From the NCBI GenBank assembly GCA_000720535.1, contig JOAZ01000007.1:1-64000 (forward strand): a DNA stretch of 64,000 bases. Reading direction: 5' to 3'. The DNA is from Streptomyces halstedii (lineage in GTDB: Bacteria > Actinomycetota > Actinomycetes > Streptomycetales > Streptomycetaceae). Within the stretch, counting starts at the first letter, position 1. Every line of letters begins with the position of its first letter. The notes beneath the pieces are model-generated. The model worked only from the letters and a program-made list of their open reading frames with translations, searched no databases and had not been told where the DNA came from. Below, one piece after another: positions 34,527 to 47,062 of the stretch. Position numbers and translations under genes: made by a program.

Positions 34527-35198
34527 TCACAGCGTCGAGCGCAGCCACTGCTCCACGCTCGCCACGTGCACCGTCGCCCAGGACCGGGCCGCCTCCGCGT
34601 CCCTGTCCCTGAGCGCGGCGAGGATCGCCCGGTGCTCGTGCAGGGTGCGGCTGACCGCGTCCTCCTGGGTGAGTCCGCGCCACACCCTGGCCCGGGTCGT
34701 CGGCCCGGACAGGCCGTCGAGCAGGGAGCACAGGACCGAGTTGCCGGACTCCCGCACGATGCCCCGGTGGAACTCCAGGTCACAGGCGACCAGTTCCTCC
34801 ACCGAGGGGTCAGGCCCCAGGGCGTCCAGCTGCGCGCCGAGGGCGTCCAGCCGGTCCTCGCCGATGCGCGCGGCGGCCATCGCGGTGGCCGCCGGCTCCA
34901 GGATGCGGCGCACGGCGAGGAACTCCAGCACCGTGTCGTCGCGGTGGAAGTCCACCACGAAGCTGAGCGCCTCCAGCAGGAGTTGCGGGTCCAGACTCGT
35001 GACGTACGTGCCGTCGCCCTGGCGGACGTCGAGGATGCGGATCAGCGACAGCGCGCGCACCGCCTCCCGCAGAGAGTTGCGGGAGAGCCCCAGCTCCGCG
35101 GCGAGCTCGCTCTCCTTGGGCAGCCGGTCGCCGGGCGCCAGAGCGCCCGAGACGATCATTCCCTTGATCTTCTCGATCGCTTCGTCGGTGACGGCCAT
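34527..35198 (-). CDS. FadR-like GntR/FCD regulator of the fuconate operon
   Basis: The 223-residue protein has a winged-helix N-terminus (LPKESELAAELGLSRNSLREAVRALSLI) and an FCD effector domain with CDLEFHRGIVRESGNSVL. The ATG at 35198 is preceded by GAGGAGG. A perfect palindrome, ACATCCGATGT, lies 23 nt upstream and near-copies flank the start of the dehydratase operon. It likely represses its own gene and the fuconate genes until a sugar-acid intermediate binds. Confidence 0.87.
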   Translation of the reverse strand: MAVTDEAIEKIKGMIVSGALAPGDRLPKESELAAELGLSRNSLREAVRALSLIRILDVRQGDGTYVTSLDPQLLLEALSFVVDFHRDDTVLEFLAVRRILEPAATAMAAARIGEDRLDALGAQLDALGPDPSVEELVACDLEFHRGIVRESGNSVLCSLLDGLSGPTTRARVWRGLTQEDAVSRTLHEHRAILAALRDRDAEAARSWATVHVASVEQWLRSTL

Positions 35199-35220
35199 GG
35201 AGGGCCTCCTCGCGCACAAG

Positions 35221-35231
35221 ACATCCGATGT
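35221..35231. promoter_or_regulatory. Perfect 11-bp palindrome ACATCCGATGT (autoregulatory site)
   Basis: The palindrome is centred 28 nt upstream of the FCD regulator start codon and shares its half-sites with the pair at 32240-32269. Shared occurrence at exactly these two promoters supports it as the operator of this regulator. Confidence 0.65.
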
Positions 35232-35305
35232 ATCAGGTCATTATGCGGCCCCCGTCCCCGCCCCGGTCACCGGCTCCCTTCCCGGCCCCGCCCACCACGC
35301 CGGAA

Positions 35306-35325
35306 GGCGGCCCCGAAGGGCCGCC
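35306..35325 (-). terminator. Terminator hairpin of the glycerol operon
   Basis: GGCGGCCC (35306-35313) and GGGCCGCC (35318-35325) flank a CGAA loop, 20 nt beyond the glpD stop on the minus strand. Confidence 0.8.
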
Positions 35326-35344
35326 CCCGGACCGTGCGCGGCGG

Positions 35345-36955
35345 TCAGCGCTTCTCGGCCAGCATCTTCTCGACCCGGTCCTTGAGGTCGTCCGTCGCCA
35401 GCCCCCGGATCGTCAGCGTCGTCCGGCGGCGCAGCACGTCGTCCGCCGTCTCGGCCCACTCGCGGTCGCGCGCGTACGCCACCTGCGCCCAGATCTCCGG
35501 GGCGTCCGGGTGGACGCGCTCCGCGAGCGCCGGGTCCTCGTTGGCCAGGCGCGCGATGTCGAAGGAGAGCGAGCCGTAGTGGGTGGCGAGGTGGCGTGCC
35601 GTGTCGGCCGCCATCCGGGGCCCCGGCGTCCCGCCGTCGACCAGCAGCCGGTGCGCCACCGCGTCCGGGTTGGCGATGCCCGGCAGCGGCAGCTTCTTCG
35701 GCAGCCGCGCCATCGGCTCCATGTCCTCGGCCAGCGGGTGCCCCGGGAGGGCGGCCAGCTTGTTCATCACCGTACGGCCGATGTGGCGGAACGTCGTCCA
35801 CTTGCCGCCGGCCACCGACAGCATCCCGCCGCGGCCCTCCGTGACGACCGTCTCCCGCTTCGCCTTCGACGTGTCGCCGGGGCCGCCGGGCAGGACCCGC
35901 AGACCCGCGAAGGAGTAGGTGATCAGATCGCGGGAGAGCTGCTGGTCGCGGACGGAGAACGCCGCCTCGTCCAGGATCTGCGCCGTGTCCTTCTCGGTGA
36001 CCGAGACGTCGGCCGGGTCGCCCTCGTACTCCTCGTCGGTCGTACCGAGCAGCAGCATGTCCTCCCACGGCAGGGCGAAGGTGATCCGGTACTTGTCGAT
36101 CGGGGTCGCCAGCGCGGCCTTCCAGGGGCGGGTGCGCCGCAGCACCAGGTGCGCGCCCTTGGACAGGCGTATGGAGGGCGCCGCCTGCGGGTCCTCCATC
36201 CTGCGCAGGTGGTCCACCCACGGTCCGGTGGCGTTCAGGACGAGGCGGGCGTCCACCCCGAACTCCGTACCGTCCTGACGGTCCTCCAGGTCCGCGCCGG
36301 TGACCCGGCCCCGGGTGAAGCGCAGCCCGGTGACCGCGGCGTGGTTGAGGACGACGGCGCCCGCGTCGGCCGCGGCGCGGACCGTCATCAGCGCCATCCG
36401 GGCGTCGTTCATCTGGTCGTCGCCGTAGACCGCGACGGCCTTGAGGTTGTCCGTGCGCAGCTCGGGAACGTCGCGGCGGGCCCGTGCCGGGCTGATCACA
36501 TGGCCGACGCCGTCGCCGAAGGCGGACAGCGCCGAGTAGGCGAAGACGCCCGCGCCGAGCTTGGCCGCGCCGTGCGGGCCGCCCTTGTAGACGGGAAGGT
36601 AGAAGGTGAGCGGGCTGGCCAGGTGCGGGGCGACCTGACGGGAGACCGCGCGGCGCTCGAAGTGGTTCTCGGCCACCAGCTTCACCGCGCCGGTCTGGAG
36701 GTAGCGCAGGCCGCCGTGGAGCAGCTTGGACGAGGCGGAGGAGGTGGCGCCGGCGAAGTCGCCGGCGTCCACCAGGGCCACCCGCAGCCCGGACTGCGCG
36801 GCGTGCCAGGCCGTGGAGATGCCCAGGATGCCGCCGCCGATCACCAGGAGGTCGTACGTCGCCTTGGAGAGCTGTTCCCGGGTCTCGGCCCGGCTCGGGA
36901 GGGAGCCGGAGGCCGGGTGCGTCCCGAGGGTGGGGACGCTCTGCAGGGTGGTCAT
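35345..36955 (-). CDS. glpD: Glycerol-3-phosphate dehydrogenase (FAD)
   Basis: The 536-residue membrane-associated flavoenzyme oxidises glycerol-3-phosphate to dihydroxyacetone phosphate and passes electrons to quinone. The FAD site is DLLVIGGGILGISTAWHAAQ, followed by GDFAGATSSASSKLLHGGLRYL, a strong GlpD signature. It starts 5 nt from the glpK stop, so it is the last gene of the glpF-glpK-glpD operon. In S. coelicolor the matching operon is glycerol-induced, glucose-repressed and controlled by GylR. Confidence 0.96.
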   Translation of the reverse strand: MTTLQSVPTLGTHPASGSLPSRAETREQLSKATYDLLVIGGGILGISTAWHAAQSGLRVALVDAGDFAGATSSASSKLLHGGLRYLQTGAVKLVAENHFERRAVSRQVAPHLASPLTFYLPVYKGGPHGAAKLGAGVFAYSALSAFGDGVGHVISPARARRDVPELRTDNLKAVAVYGDDQMNDARMALMTVRAAADAGAVVLNHAAVTGLRFTRGRVTGADLEDRQDGTEFGVDARLVLNATGPWVDHLRRMEDPQAAPSIRLSKGAHLVLRRTRPWKAALATPIDKYRITFALPWEDMLLLGTTDEEYEGDPADVSVTEKDTAQILDEAAFSVRDQQLSRDLITYSFAGLRVLPGGPGDTSKAKRETVVTEGRGGMLSVAGGKWTTFRHIGRTVMNKLAALPGHPLAEDMEPMARLPKKLPLPGIANPDAVAHRLLVDGGTPGPRMAADTARHLATHYGSLSFDIARLANEDPALAERVHPDAPEIWAQVAYARDREWAETADDVLRRRTTLTIRGLATDDLKDRVEKMLAEKR

Positions 36956-36960
36956 GTTCT

Positions 36961-38496
36961 CTACTCCTCTGCGGTGGTGTCGTCGAGCCAGCCCATCGAC
37001 CGCTGGACGGCCTTGAGCCAGCTCTTGTACTCGCGGTCACGGGTGGCCGCGTCCATACGGGGGGTCCACTCGGCGGCCCGGCGCCAGTTGGCGCGCAGCG
37101 CGTCGGTGTCCGGCCAGAAGCCGACGGCGAGGCCGGCGGCGTAGGCCGCGCCGAGGCAGGTGGTCTCGGCGACCATGGGGCGCACCACGGGCGCGTCCAG
37201 GAAGTCCGAGAGCGTCTGCATCAGCAGGTTGTTGGAGGTCATGCCGCCGTCGACCTTGAGGGCGGTCAGCTCGACGCCGGAGTCCTTCGTCATGGCGTCG
37301 CTGATCTCGCGGGTCTGCCAGGCGGTGGCCTCCAGCACGGCACGGGCGATGTGCGCCTTGGTGACGTAGCGGGTGAGGCCGGTGATGACCCCGCGGGCGT
37401 CGGGACGCCAGTACGGCGCGAACAGCCCGGAGAAGGCGGGGACGAAGTACGCGCCCCCGTTGTCCTCGACCGAGGACGCGAGTGTCTCGATCTCGGCGGC
37501 GGAGTTGATCAGGCCCATCTGGTCGCGCATCCACTGCACCAGCGAACCGGTGACCGCGATGGACCCCTCCAGGGCGTACACCGGCTCGCTGTCGCCGATC
37601 CGGTACCCGACGGTCGTCAGCAGCCCGTTGTACGAGTTCACGGGGCGGTGGCCGGTGTTCATCAGCATGAAGGTGCCGGTGCCGTACGTGGACTTGGCCT
37701 CGCCCTCGGCGAAGCAGGTCTGGCCGAACAGGGCGGCCTGCTGGTCGCCCAGCGCGGAGGCCACCGGGACGCCGTCCAGGACACCGCCCTTGGCCTTGCC
37801 GTACACCTCGGCGGAGGACCGGATCTCGGGCAGCAGGGCCGCCGGGATGTCCATCGAGCTGAGGATGCCGGGGTCCCACGCCATGTCGTGCAGGTTCATC
37901 AGCAGGGTGCGTGAGGCGTTGGTGACGTCCGTGACGTGGACGCCGCCCTCGGTGCCGCCGGTCAGGTTCCAGATGACCCAGGAGTCCATGGTGCCGAAGA
38001 GGATGTCGCCCCGTTCGGCGCGTTCGCGCAGCCCCTCGACGTTGTCGAGCAGCCAGCGGACCTTGGGGCCGGCGAAGTACGAGGCGAGCGGCAGGCCGGT
38101 CTGGCGGCGGAAGCGGTCCTGGCCGACGTTGCGGCCGAGTTCCTTGCACAGGGCGTCCGTGCGGGTGTCCTGCCAGACAAGGGCGTTGTGGACCGGCTCA
38201 CCGGTGTTCCTGTCCCACAGCAGCGTGGTCTCGCGCTGGTTGGTGATGCCGATCGCCTTGACGTCGGCGGAGGTGATGCCCGCCTTGACGACCGCGCCCG
38301 CGACCACCTCCTGGACGTTCTCCCAGATCTCCTTGGCGTCGTGCTCCACCCAGCCGGGCTTCGGGAAGATCTGCTCGTGCTCCTTCTGGTCGACGGAGAC
38401 GATCCGGCCGTCCTTGTCGAAGACGATGCAGCGGCTGGAGGTGGTGCCCTGGTCGATGGCCGCGATGAACGGGCCGGTGGTGTGTGCGTCGGTCAC
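36961..38496 (-). CDS. glpK: Glycerol kinase
   Basis: The 511-residue FGGY kinase phosphorylates glycerol. The N-terminus has [21 protein letters not shown] and [13 protein letters not shown]. The C-terminal FGGY signatures include [12 protein letters not shown] and [21 protein letters not shown]. The GTG at 38496 follows GGGAG; the frame stays open far upstream through glpF, but that extension is antiparallel noise in another frame of glpF. It lies 41 nt after glpF and just before glpD. Confidence 0.97.
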   Translation of the reverse strand: MTDAHTTGPFIAAIDQGTTSSRCIVFDKDGRIVSVDQKEHEQIFPKPGWVEHDAKEIWENVQEVVAGAVVKAGITSADVKAIGITNQRETTLLWDRNTGEPVHNALVWQDTRTDALCKELGRNVGQDRFRRQTGLPLASYFAGPKVRWLLDNVEGLRERAERGDILFGTMDSWVIWNLTGGTEGGVHVTDVTNASRTLLMNLHDMAWDPGILSSMDIPAALLPEIRSSAEVYGKAKGGVLDGVPVASALGDQQAALFGQTCFAEGEAKSTYGTGTFMLMNTGHRPVNSYNGLLTTVGYRIGDSEPVYALEGSIAVTGSLVQWMRDQMGLINSAAEIETLASSVEDNGGAYFVPAFSGLFAPYWRPDARGVITGLTRYVTKAHIARAVLEATAWQTREISDAMTKDSGVELTALKVDGGMTSNNLLMQTLSDFLDAPVVRPMVAETTCLGAAYAAGLAVGFWPDTDALRANWRRAAEWTPRMDAATRDREYKSWLKAVQRSMGWLDDTTAEE

Positions 38497-38537
38497 GGTG
38501 TGCTCCCGGAGGTCTGTGGGGTGGTGGTGGTCGCGTC

Positions 38538-39329
38538 TCAGGCGAAAGCGAGGTTGTAGAGCCCGCCGGCCAGTGCGCCGCCGATCAGCGGTCCCACCAC
38601 CGGTACCCAGGCGTAGCCCCAGTCGGAACCGCCTTTGTTCGGCAGGGGCAGCAGGGCGTGCACGATGCGCGGACCGAGGTCGCGCACCGGGTTGATGGCG
38701 TAACCGGTCGGCCCGCCGAGCGAGAGGCCGATGCCGACGACGACCAGCGAGGTGATGAGCGCGCCGAGGGGGCCCAGGCCGTTGCCGTCGTCGTTGAGGC
38801 CCTGGGTGAGGATCGCCAGGATCAGCACCGCGGTGGCGATGATCTCCGTGACCACGTTCTGGACCGCGTTGCGGATCTCCGGGCCGGTGGAGAAGACGCC
38901 GAGCACCGGGCCCGCCTTCGGGGCCGTCGACTGGTCGACCATGCCCTCCTCGGCGGGCTGGTCCGCGACGATCTCGGGGTCGGTCAGATGGGCGTGGAAC
39001 TGCCCGTAGTAGACCGCCCAGACCAGCACCGCGCCGATCATGGCGCCGAGCAGCTGCGAGGCCAGGTACAGCGGGACGTCGCCCCACGGGGTGCCGCCCT
39101 GGATCGCGAGACCGAGGGTGACGGCCGGGTTGAGGTGGGCGCCCGACACGCCCGAGGCGATGTAGGCGCCGGTCAGGACGGCGAAGCCCCACCCGAAGGT
39201 GACGGCCACCCAGCCGGCGTTGTGCGCTTTCGAACGCTTGAGGGTGACGGCGGCACAGACACCGCCGCCGAGCAGAACCAATATGGCGGTACCGATGGTC
39301 TCGCCGATGAAGATGTCGGAGCTGGACAC
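38538..39329 (-). CDS. glpF: Glycerol uptake facilitator (aquaglyceroporin)
   Basis: The 263-residue MIP channel has six membrane helices and two half-helices. The first channel motif is canonical ([12 protein letters not shown]). The second reads [12 protein letters not shown], so the usual NPA is NPV, while the arginine and aspartate that define a glycerol channel remain. AAAGGAG stands 5 nt before the GTG at 39329. It is first in the glpF-glpK-glpD operon. A GylR-type site lies upstream. Confidence 0.95.
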   Translation of the reverse strand: MSSSDIFIGETIGTAILVLLGGGVCAAVTLKRSKAHNAGWVAVTFGWGFAVLTGAYIASGVSGAHLNPAVTLGLAIQGGTPWGDVPLYLASQLLGAMIGAVLVWAVYYGQFHAHLTDPEIVADQPAEEGMVDQSTAPKAGPVLGVFSTGPEIRNAVQNVVTEIIATAVLILAILTQGLNDDGNGLGPLGALITSLVVVGIGLSLGGPTGYAINPVRDLGPRIVHALLPLPNKGGSDWGYAWVPVVGPLIGGALAGGLYNLAFA

Positions 39330-39488
39330 CGCGACTCCTTTGTCCTTCGTCCAGGGGAACGCGGTCCGTCGGGTTTCCTCCGGTGGACCGCGCCCCAGGT
39401 GGGTACACCTCACATGCGCGTACCTCACCTGTAGAGGGCTAGACCGGCCCTCGGCACTGTCACACCCTAACTCTTATTGCCGTTAGGT

Positions 39489-39504
39489 GTTCGACAATGC
39501 CGAC
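39489..39504. promoter_or_regulatory. Candidate GylR operator upstream of glpF
   Basis: GTTCGACAATGCCGAC at 39489-39504 shares GTTCGACAATGC exactly with the sequence upstream of gylR (40390-40401). It lies 160 nt before the glpF start, beside A+T-rich promoter-like sequence (TAACTCTTATTG at 39469-39480). Confidence 0.65.
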
Positions 39505-39602
39505 CGGTGAACGGCAGTGTTTCTCTCCGGGAAGGGCGCGTCAAGGGTTTCGGGCAGCCGAATGCGCTGGGTCGGGCAGGGGCCACGCGGGGCGCGGCGG
39601 CC

Positions 39603-40367
39603 TCAGAAGCGGTTGGCGCCCAGGTCGCGGGAGACGGCGCGGGCGCACTCCCGCACCGCGGTGATCAGCTCGGGCCGCAGCTCGCCGCCGGGGCGCACGC
39701 GTTCGACCGAGCCCGTCACGGCCACCGCGCCGACCGGCATCCGGCGCCGGTCGTGGATGGGCGCGGCCACGGCGGCCACGCCCTCCCAGGTCTCCTCCGT
39801 GTCCGAGGCCCAGCCCCGCGCCCGTACCGTGTCCAGCAGGGCCTCGAACTCCGGCTCGGCGGTCACGGTGCGGGGGGTGTAGGGCCGCCGCTCCGCCTCG
39901 GTGGCCTCGCTGTGCGCCACCGGGTCGTAGGCGCAGAGCACCTTGCCCAGGGCCGTGGAGTGCAGCGGCTGCATGGCGCCGACCTCCAGGACCTGGCGGC
40001 TGTCGTCGGGCCGGAAGACGTGGTGGACGATCAGCACGCCCCGCTGGTGCAGGACGCCCAGGTGGACGCTCTCGCCGCTGGAGCGGGCCAGGTCGTCCGT
40101 CCACACCAGGGCGCGGGCCCGCAGCTCGTGGACGTCCAGATAGCTGTTGCCCAGCCGCAGCAGCTCCGCGCCGAGCTGGTAGCGCCCGGACGCCGGGTCC
40201 TGCTCCACGAAGCCCTCGTGCTGGAGGGTGCGCAGGATGCCGTGCGCGGTGCCCTTGGCCAGGCCCAGCGAGGAGGCGATGTCGGACAGCCCGAGCCGGC
40301 GCTCGCCGCCCGCCAGCAGACGCAGCATCGCCGCGGCCCGCTCCAGCGACTGGATGTTCTTGGCCAT
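39603..40367 (-). CDS. gylR: IclR-family glycerol operon regulator
   Basis: The 254-residue protein has an N-terminal winged helix (LERAAAMLRLLAGGERRLGLSDIASSLGLAKGTAHGILRTL) and an IclR effector domain (LHSTALGKVLCAYDP, VTGSVERVRPGGELRPELI). GGAGGAG precedes the ATG at 40367. It is placed directly upstream of glpF and on the same strand, as gylR is in S. coelicolor, where it acts as a glycerol-responsive repressor of the operon and of itself. Confidence 0.93.
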   Translation of the reverse strand: MAKNIQSLERAAAMLRLLAGGERRLGLSDIASSLGLAKGTAHGILRTLQHEGFVEQDPASGRYQLGAELLRLGNSYLDVHELRARALVWTDDLARSSGESVHLGVLHQRGVLIVHHVFRPDDSRQVLEVGAMQPLHSTALGKVLCAYDPVAHSEATEAERRPYTPRTVTAEPEFEALLDTVRARGWASDTEETWEGVAAVAAPIHDRRRMPVGAVAVTGSVERVRPGGELRPELITAVRECARAVSRDLGANRF

Positions 40368-40389
40368 CGCGCCGTACTCCTCCACCTCG

Positions 40390-40426
40390 GTTCGACAATG
40401 CTGAACACTATCGGTCGATGCCGAAC
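40390..40426. promoter_or_regulatory. Candidate GylR operator at the gylR promoter
   Basis: TTCGACAATGCTGAA at 40391-40405 is an imperfect palindrome (arms TTC...GAA), and TCGATGCCGAAC follows at 40415-40426 as a second related half. The first element is shared exactly with the glpF upstream region. Confidence 0.6.
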
Positions 40427-40607
40427 TTTGTCCGGTGGCGCGACGGGTTCGCGTCATCGCCTCGACCCGGCGTGTCATCCGCACAGCATGCAGTCCGCCC
40501 GCTGGGACGCGACGACCGGCCCGTGCGGTGCCCGGCTACCCTGGCGGCGTGCCCCTTCCGCTGAAGGGCGCAAAGCCGACAGCCGTCGCATTCCAGGGAG
40601 AACATCC

Positions 40608-44109
<3,502 letters not shown>

Positions 44110-44120
<11 letters not shown>

Positions 44121-44153
44121 CCCGTTGTCCGACGCGCGGTGAGCCGTGGTCCG
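44110..44153. repeat. 22-bp tandem duplication over the metH stop codon
   Basis: Units 44110-44131 (ACGCGCGGTAACCCGTTGTCCG) and 44132-44153 match at 19 of 22 positions. The first holds the TAA stop of metH; the second carries TGA at the equivalent place. Confidence 0.85.
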
Positions 44154-44196
44154 CGCGCCGTATCCGTACGAGTCGTACACTGGTCGGTCCAGTGCA

Positions 44197-44235
44197 GGCC
44201 GGTCGCCGTTCCCACCGGGACGGCGGCCGGCCTTC
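44197..44235 (+). terminator. Terminator-like hairpin between metH and the HAD gene
   Basis: GGCCGGTCGCCGT (44197-44209) pairs with ACGGCGGCCGGCC (44220-44232) with one wobble and a 10-nt loop, followed by TTCTC. It would end metH transcripts before the next gene at 44261. Confidence 0.7.
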
Positions 44236-44260
44236 TCGTCCCTCATGGAAGGTGTGCCGG

Positions 44261-44962
44261 ATGACCAGTACGGTTCCCGCGTCCCTGACCCGTACGGCCG
44301 AGGGCTCGGCCTTGCAGGCCGTCCTGCTCGACATGGACGGCACCCTCGTGGACACGGAGGGCTTCTGGTGGGACGTGGAGGTCGAGGTCTTCGCCGATCT
44401 CGGCCACCGGCTCGACGCCGCCTGGCGCGACGTGGTGGTCGGCGGCCCGATGACCCGCAGCGCGGGCTACCTCATCGAGGCCACCGGAGCCGTGATCGAC
44501 CTCGAAGAGCTCACCGTGCTGCTGAACGACCGCTTCGAGAAGCGCATCGGACGGGGGGTCCCGCTCATGCCGGGAGCCGCCCGGCTGCTGGCCGAACTCG
44601 CCGCGCACGAGGTGCCCACGGCGCTGGTCTCCGCCTCGCACCGCCGGATCATCGACCGGGTGCTGGACTCGGTCGGCCACCACCACTTCGCGCTCACCGT
44701 CGCCGGTGACGAGGTCGCCCGTACCAAGCCGCACCCCGAGCCGTACCTCGCCGCAGCCGCCGGTTTCGGAGCGGAGCCGGGGCGCTGCGCGGTCATCGAG
44801 GACACCGCCACGGGGGTCGCGTCGGCCGAGGCGGCGGGTTGCCGGGTGGTCGCGGTGCCCTCCGTCGCGGACATCGCGCCCGCGCCGGGACGGGCGGTCG
44901 TCCCTTCCCTCGAACATGTGGATCTCGCTTTCCTGAAAGGCCTGGTGACCGGAAAGCGATGA
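44261..44962 (+). CDS. HAD-family hydrolase (phosphatase)
   Basis: The 233-residue protein has all four HAD motifs: LLDMDGTLVDTE (nucleophile Asp), LVSASH, RTKPHPEPYL (Lys) and VIEDTATGVASAEAAG. A helical cap lies between motifs I and II, as in beta-phosphoglucomutase-like phosphatases. GGAAGG precedes the ATG. It is separated from metH by a hairpin. Substrate is unknown. Confidence 0.88.
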   Translation: MTSTVPASLTRTAEGSALQAVLLDMDGTLVDTEGFWWDVEVEVFADLGHRLDAAWRDVVVGGPMTRSAGYLIEATGAVIDLEELTVLLNDRFEKRIGRGVPLMPGAARLLAELAAHEVPTALVSASHRRIIDRVLDSVGHHHFALTVAGDEVARTKPHPEPYLAAAAGFGAEPGRCAVIEDTATGVASAEAAGCRVVAVPSVADIAPAPGRAVVPSLEHVDLAFLKGLVTGKR

Positions 44963-45326
44963 GCTGGGCACCGAGAGTTTCCCTGTGAATGTAAAGCGAA
45001 ATTCGTGTCGTCGGGATGTGTGGTCCCGTCTTCCAAAATGGGCCTAAATCAGGTTCATGACAATTCGCGGACAGGGGTCCGGCGCGTGAGGTTCGTCACT
45101 CCGAAGGGGTGCCGAAGCCCCCGGTGAGCAGCGCGTCCGCCTGCCTCGGGCGGGCATACGTCCGGGTTCATGAAGCGCTGTACGAAACATTCCCGAGCGT
45201 GTCGTAGACGCCCCGTCATGGGCGATCACCGAGTGAGTACACCGCTCATTCCCACCGGTCAAAGCACCTGGGCGGCGCCTACTAATCTCGGCTTTCTCAC
45301 ATGACGGAATGAGGGAGAACGTCCAG
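44963..45326. other. 364-bp non-coding gap upstream of the lipoprotein gene
   Basis: The gap is relatively A+T-rich for this genome, especially 44985-45060. No credible gene or known RNA family is recognised. TACTAA at 45280-45285 is a possible -10 element 42 nt before the start codon. Alternating CCGAGTGAGTACACCGCTCATTC near 45228-45250 includes a weak inverted repeat. It may be a long leader. Confidence 0.4.
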
Positions 45327-46916
45327 ATGAACCGCAAGACGCTGGTGCTGCCCGCCGTGGTGGGCCTGCTCGCGCCGGTACTCGCCGCCTGTGGCGGGTC
45401 GGACGCCGGGGGCGACGCCATCGTCGTCGGGACCACGGACCAGTTCGTCGCCTCGAAGGACAACCCGGCTCCGCTCGACCCCGCCATCGGCTACGAGGCG
45501 GGCGTGTGGAACGTCCTGCGGCAGACCGTGCAGACGCTGACCCACATACCGCGCGGTGGCGGCGAGCCCGTGCCCGAGGCGGCCGAGACCTGCCAGTTCA
45601 CCGACACGAGGAACGAGAGCTACCGGTGCACCCTGCGTGAGGGCCTCACCTTCGCCGACGGCACGCCCCTCACCACCGAGGACGTGAAGTACTCCCTCCA
45701 GCGCGTCATCGACATCAAGGACGAGAGCGGCCCGGTCGGTCTGCTCGACAACATCGACACGATCGAGACCAACGGCGAGGACGAGATCGTCTTCCACCTG
45801 AGCAACCCGGACGCGACCTTCCCGTACAAGCTCGCGACCCCGGCGGCCGGGATCGTCCAGAAGGACAAGTACCCGGCCAAGGCCCCCCGGGACGGCTTCG
45901 AGGTCGACGGCTCCGGCCCGTACACCATGAAGCCCGAGGTCGAGGACGGCCAGGTCGTCAAGGTGGTGTTCACCAGGAACCCGAAGTACAAGGGCGATCT
46001 GAAGGTCCTCAACAGCAAGGTCGAGCTGGACCTCTTCCCCGACGCCGAGGCGATGGGCAAGGCGCTCGACGACAAGAAGATCGACATGATGACGCGCACC
46101 ATGTCGCCCGAGCAGTCGCAGAAGATGCTCATGGAGCCCCAGGAGGGCGTCAAGCTCACCGAGATGCCCGGACTGGCCATCAGCTACCTCGCCTTCAACA
46201 CCGAGGACCCCGCGGTGGAGAACAAGGCGGTACGCCAGGCCATGGCCCAGGTCATCGACCGCGGGGAGATCGCCGGCGAGGTGTACGGGAGCACCGCCGA
46301 GCCGCTCTACTCGCTCATCCCGTCAGGCATCACCGGGCACACCAACTCCTTCTTCAACACCTACGGTGAGCCCAGCACCTCCGCGGCCGCCAAGACCCTC
46401 CAGGAGGCCGGCATCAGCACCCCGGTCGCCTTCACGCTGCACTACACGACCGACCACTACGGCCCCGCCACCGCCGCCGAGTTCAAGGCGCTGGCCAAGC
46501 AGCTCAACGGTTCAGGGCTGTTCGAGGTCAAGGTCGAGGGCACCCCGTGGGCCGAGTACCGCCCCGCCCAGCGGAAGGGCGAGTACGCGGTCTACGGCAT
46601 GGGCTGGTTCCCGGACTTCCCGGACCCGGACACCTACACGGCGCCGTTCCTCGACAAGAACAACTTCCTCAACTCGCCCTACCGGTCCGCCCTCGCGCAG
46701 GAGACGCTCATCCCCGAGTCCCGCAGCGCGGCCGACCGCAGCACGGCGTCCCCGATCTTCGAGAAGCTCCAGGACATCGTTGCCAAGGACGTCCCGGTCC
46801 TCCCGGTCTGGCAGGGAAAGCAGTACGTCGCCTCGCTCGACGGGCTGACCGGAGTGGAGTGGGCCGTCACCTCCTCGGCCGACCTCCAGCTCTGGGAGCT
46901 CGGCAAGAGCACCTGA
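45327..46916 (+). CDS. Peptide-type ABC transporter substrate-binding lipoprotein
   Basis: The 529-residue protein belongs to solute-binding family 5 (oligopeptide/nickel). It has a signal peptide and lipobox LAACGG (Cys around residue 22). Family motifs are LREGLTFADGTPLTTEDVKYSLQRV and LAFNTEDPAVENKAVRQAMAQVIDR. AGGGAGA stands before the ATG at 45327. No permease or ATPase genes are adjacent, so it is an orphan binding protein here and must work with components elsewhere. Its 3' end abuts a 35-bp repeat. Confidence 0.9.
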   Translation: MNRKTLVLPAVVGLLAPVLAACGGSDAGGDAIVVGTTDQFVASKDNPAPLDPAIGYEAGVWNVLRQTVQTLTHIPRGGGEPVPEAAETCQFTDTRNESYRCTLREGLTFADGTPLTTEDVKYSLQRVIDIKDESGPVGLLDNIDTIETNGEDEIVFHLSNPDATFPYKLATPAAGIVQKDKYPAKAPRDGFEVDGSGPYTMKPEVEDGQVVKVVFTRNPKYKGDLKVLNSKVELDLFPDAEAMGKALDDKKIDMMTRTMSPEQSQKMLMEPQEGVKLTEMPGLAISYLAFNTEDPAVENKAVRQAMAQVIDRGEIAGEVYGSTAEPLYSLIPSGITGHTNSFFNTYGEPSTSAAAKTLQEAGISTPVAFTLHYTTDHYGPATAAEFKALAKQLNGSGLFEVKVEGTPWAEYRPAQRKGEYAVYGMGWFPDFPDPDTYTAPFLDKNNFLNSPYRSALAQETLIPESRSAADRSTASPIFEKLQDIVAKDVPVLPVWQGKQYVASLDGLTGVEWAVTSSADLQLWELGKST

Positions 46917-46978
46917 CACAACCCGGGCCCGGCCCGGGGCTCACCCGCCCCCGGCCGGACCCGTGCGCGGTCCTCCGT

Positions 46979-47062
46979 CTCACCGGGCGCCTGGCGGGTG
47001 CGTCCGTCCCCGCCTCACCGGGCGCCTGACCCGTGCGCCCGTCCCCGCCTCACTGGGCGCCG
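46979..47062. repeat. 35-bp tandem repeat over the response-regulator stop
   Basis: Units 46979-47013 and 47014-47048 begin CTCACCGGGCGCCTG and end GTCCCCGC; a third partial copy starts at 47049 and contains the response-regulator stop (47050-47052). The array fills most of the 133-bp convergent gap. Confidence 0.93.

Noticed and set aside
36961-39408. An 815-codon frame fusing a long N-terminal extension to glpK
   Set aside because: The extension is a shadow of glpF in another frame. Normal GlpK length and a ribosome site support the GTG at 38496.
40408-40607. Possible cobalamin or SAM riboswitch before metH
   Set aside because: No B12-box or SAM-riboswitch core could be recognised. A covariance search would be needed to claim one.
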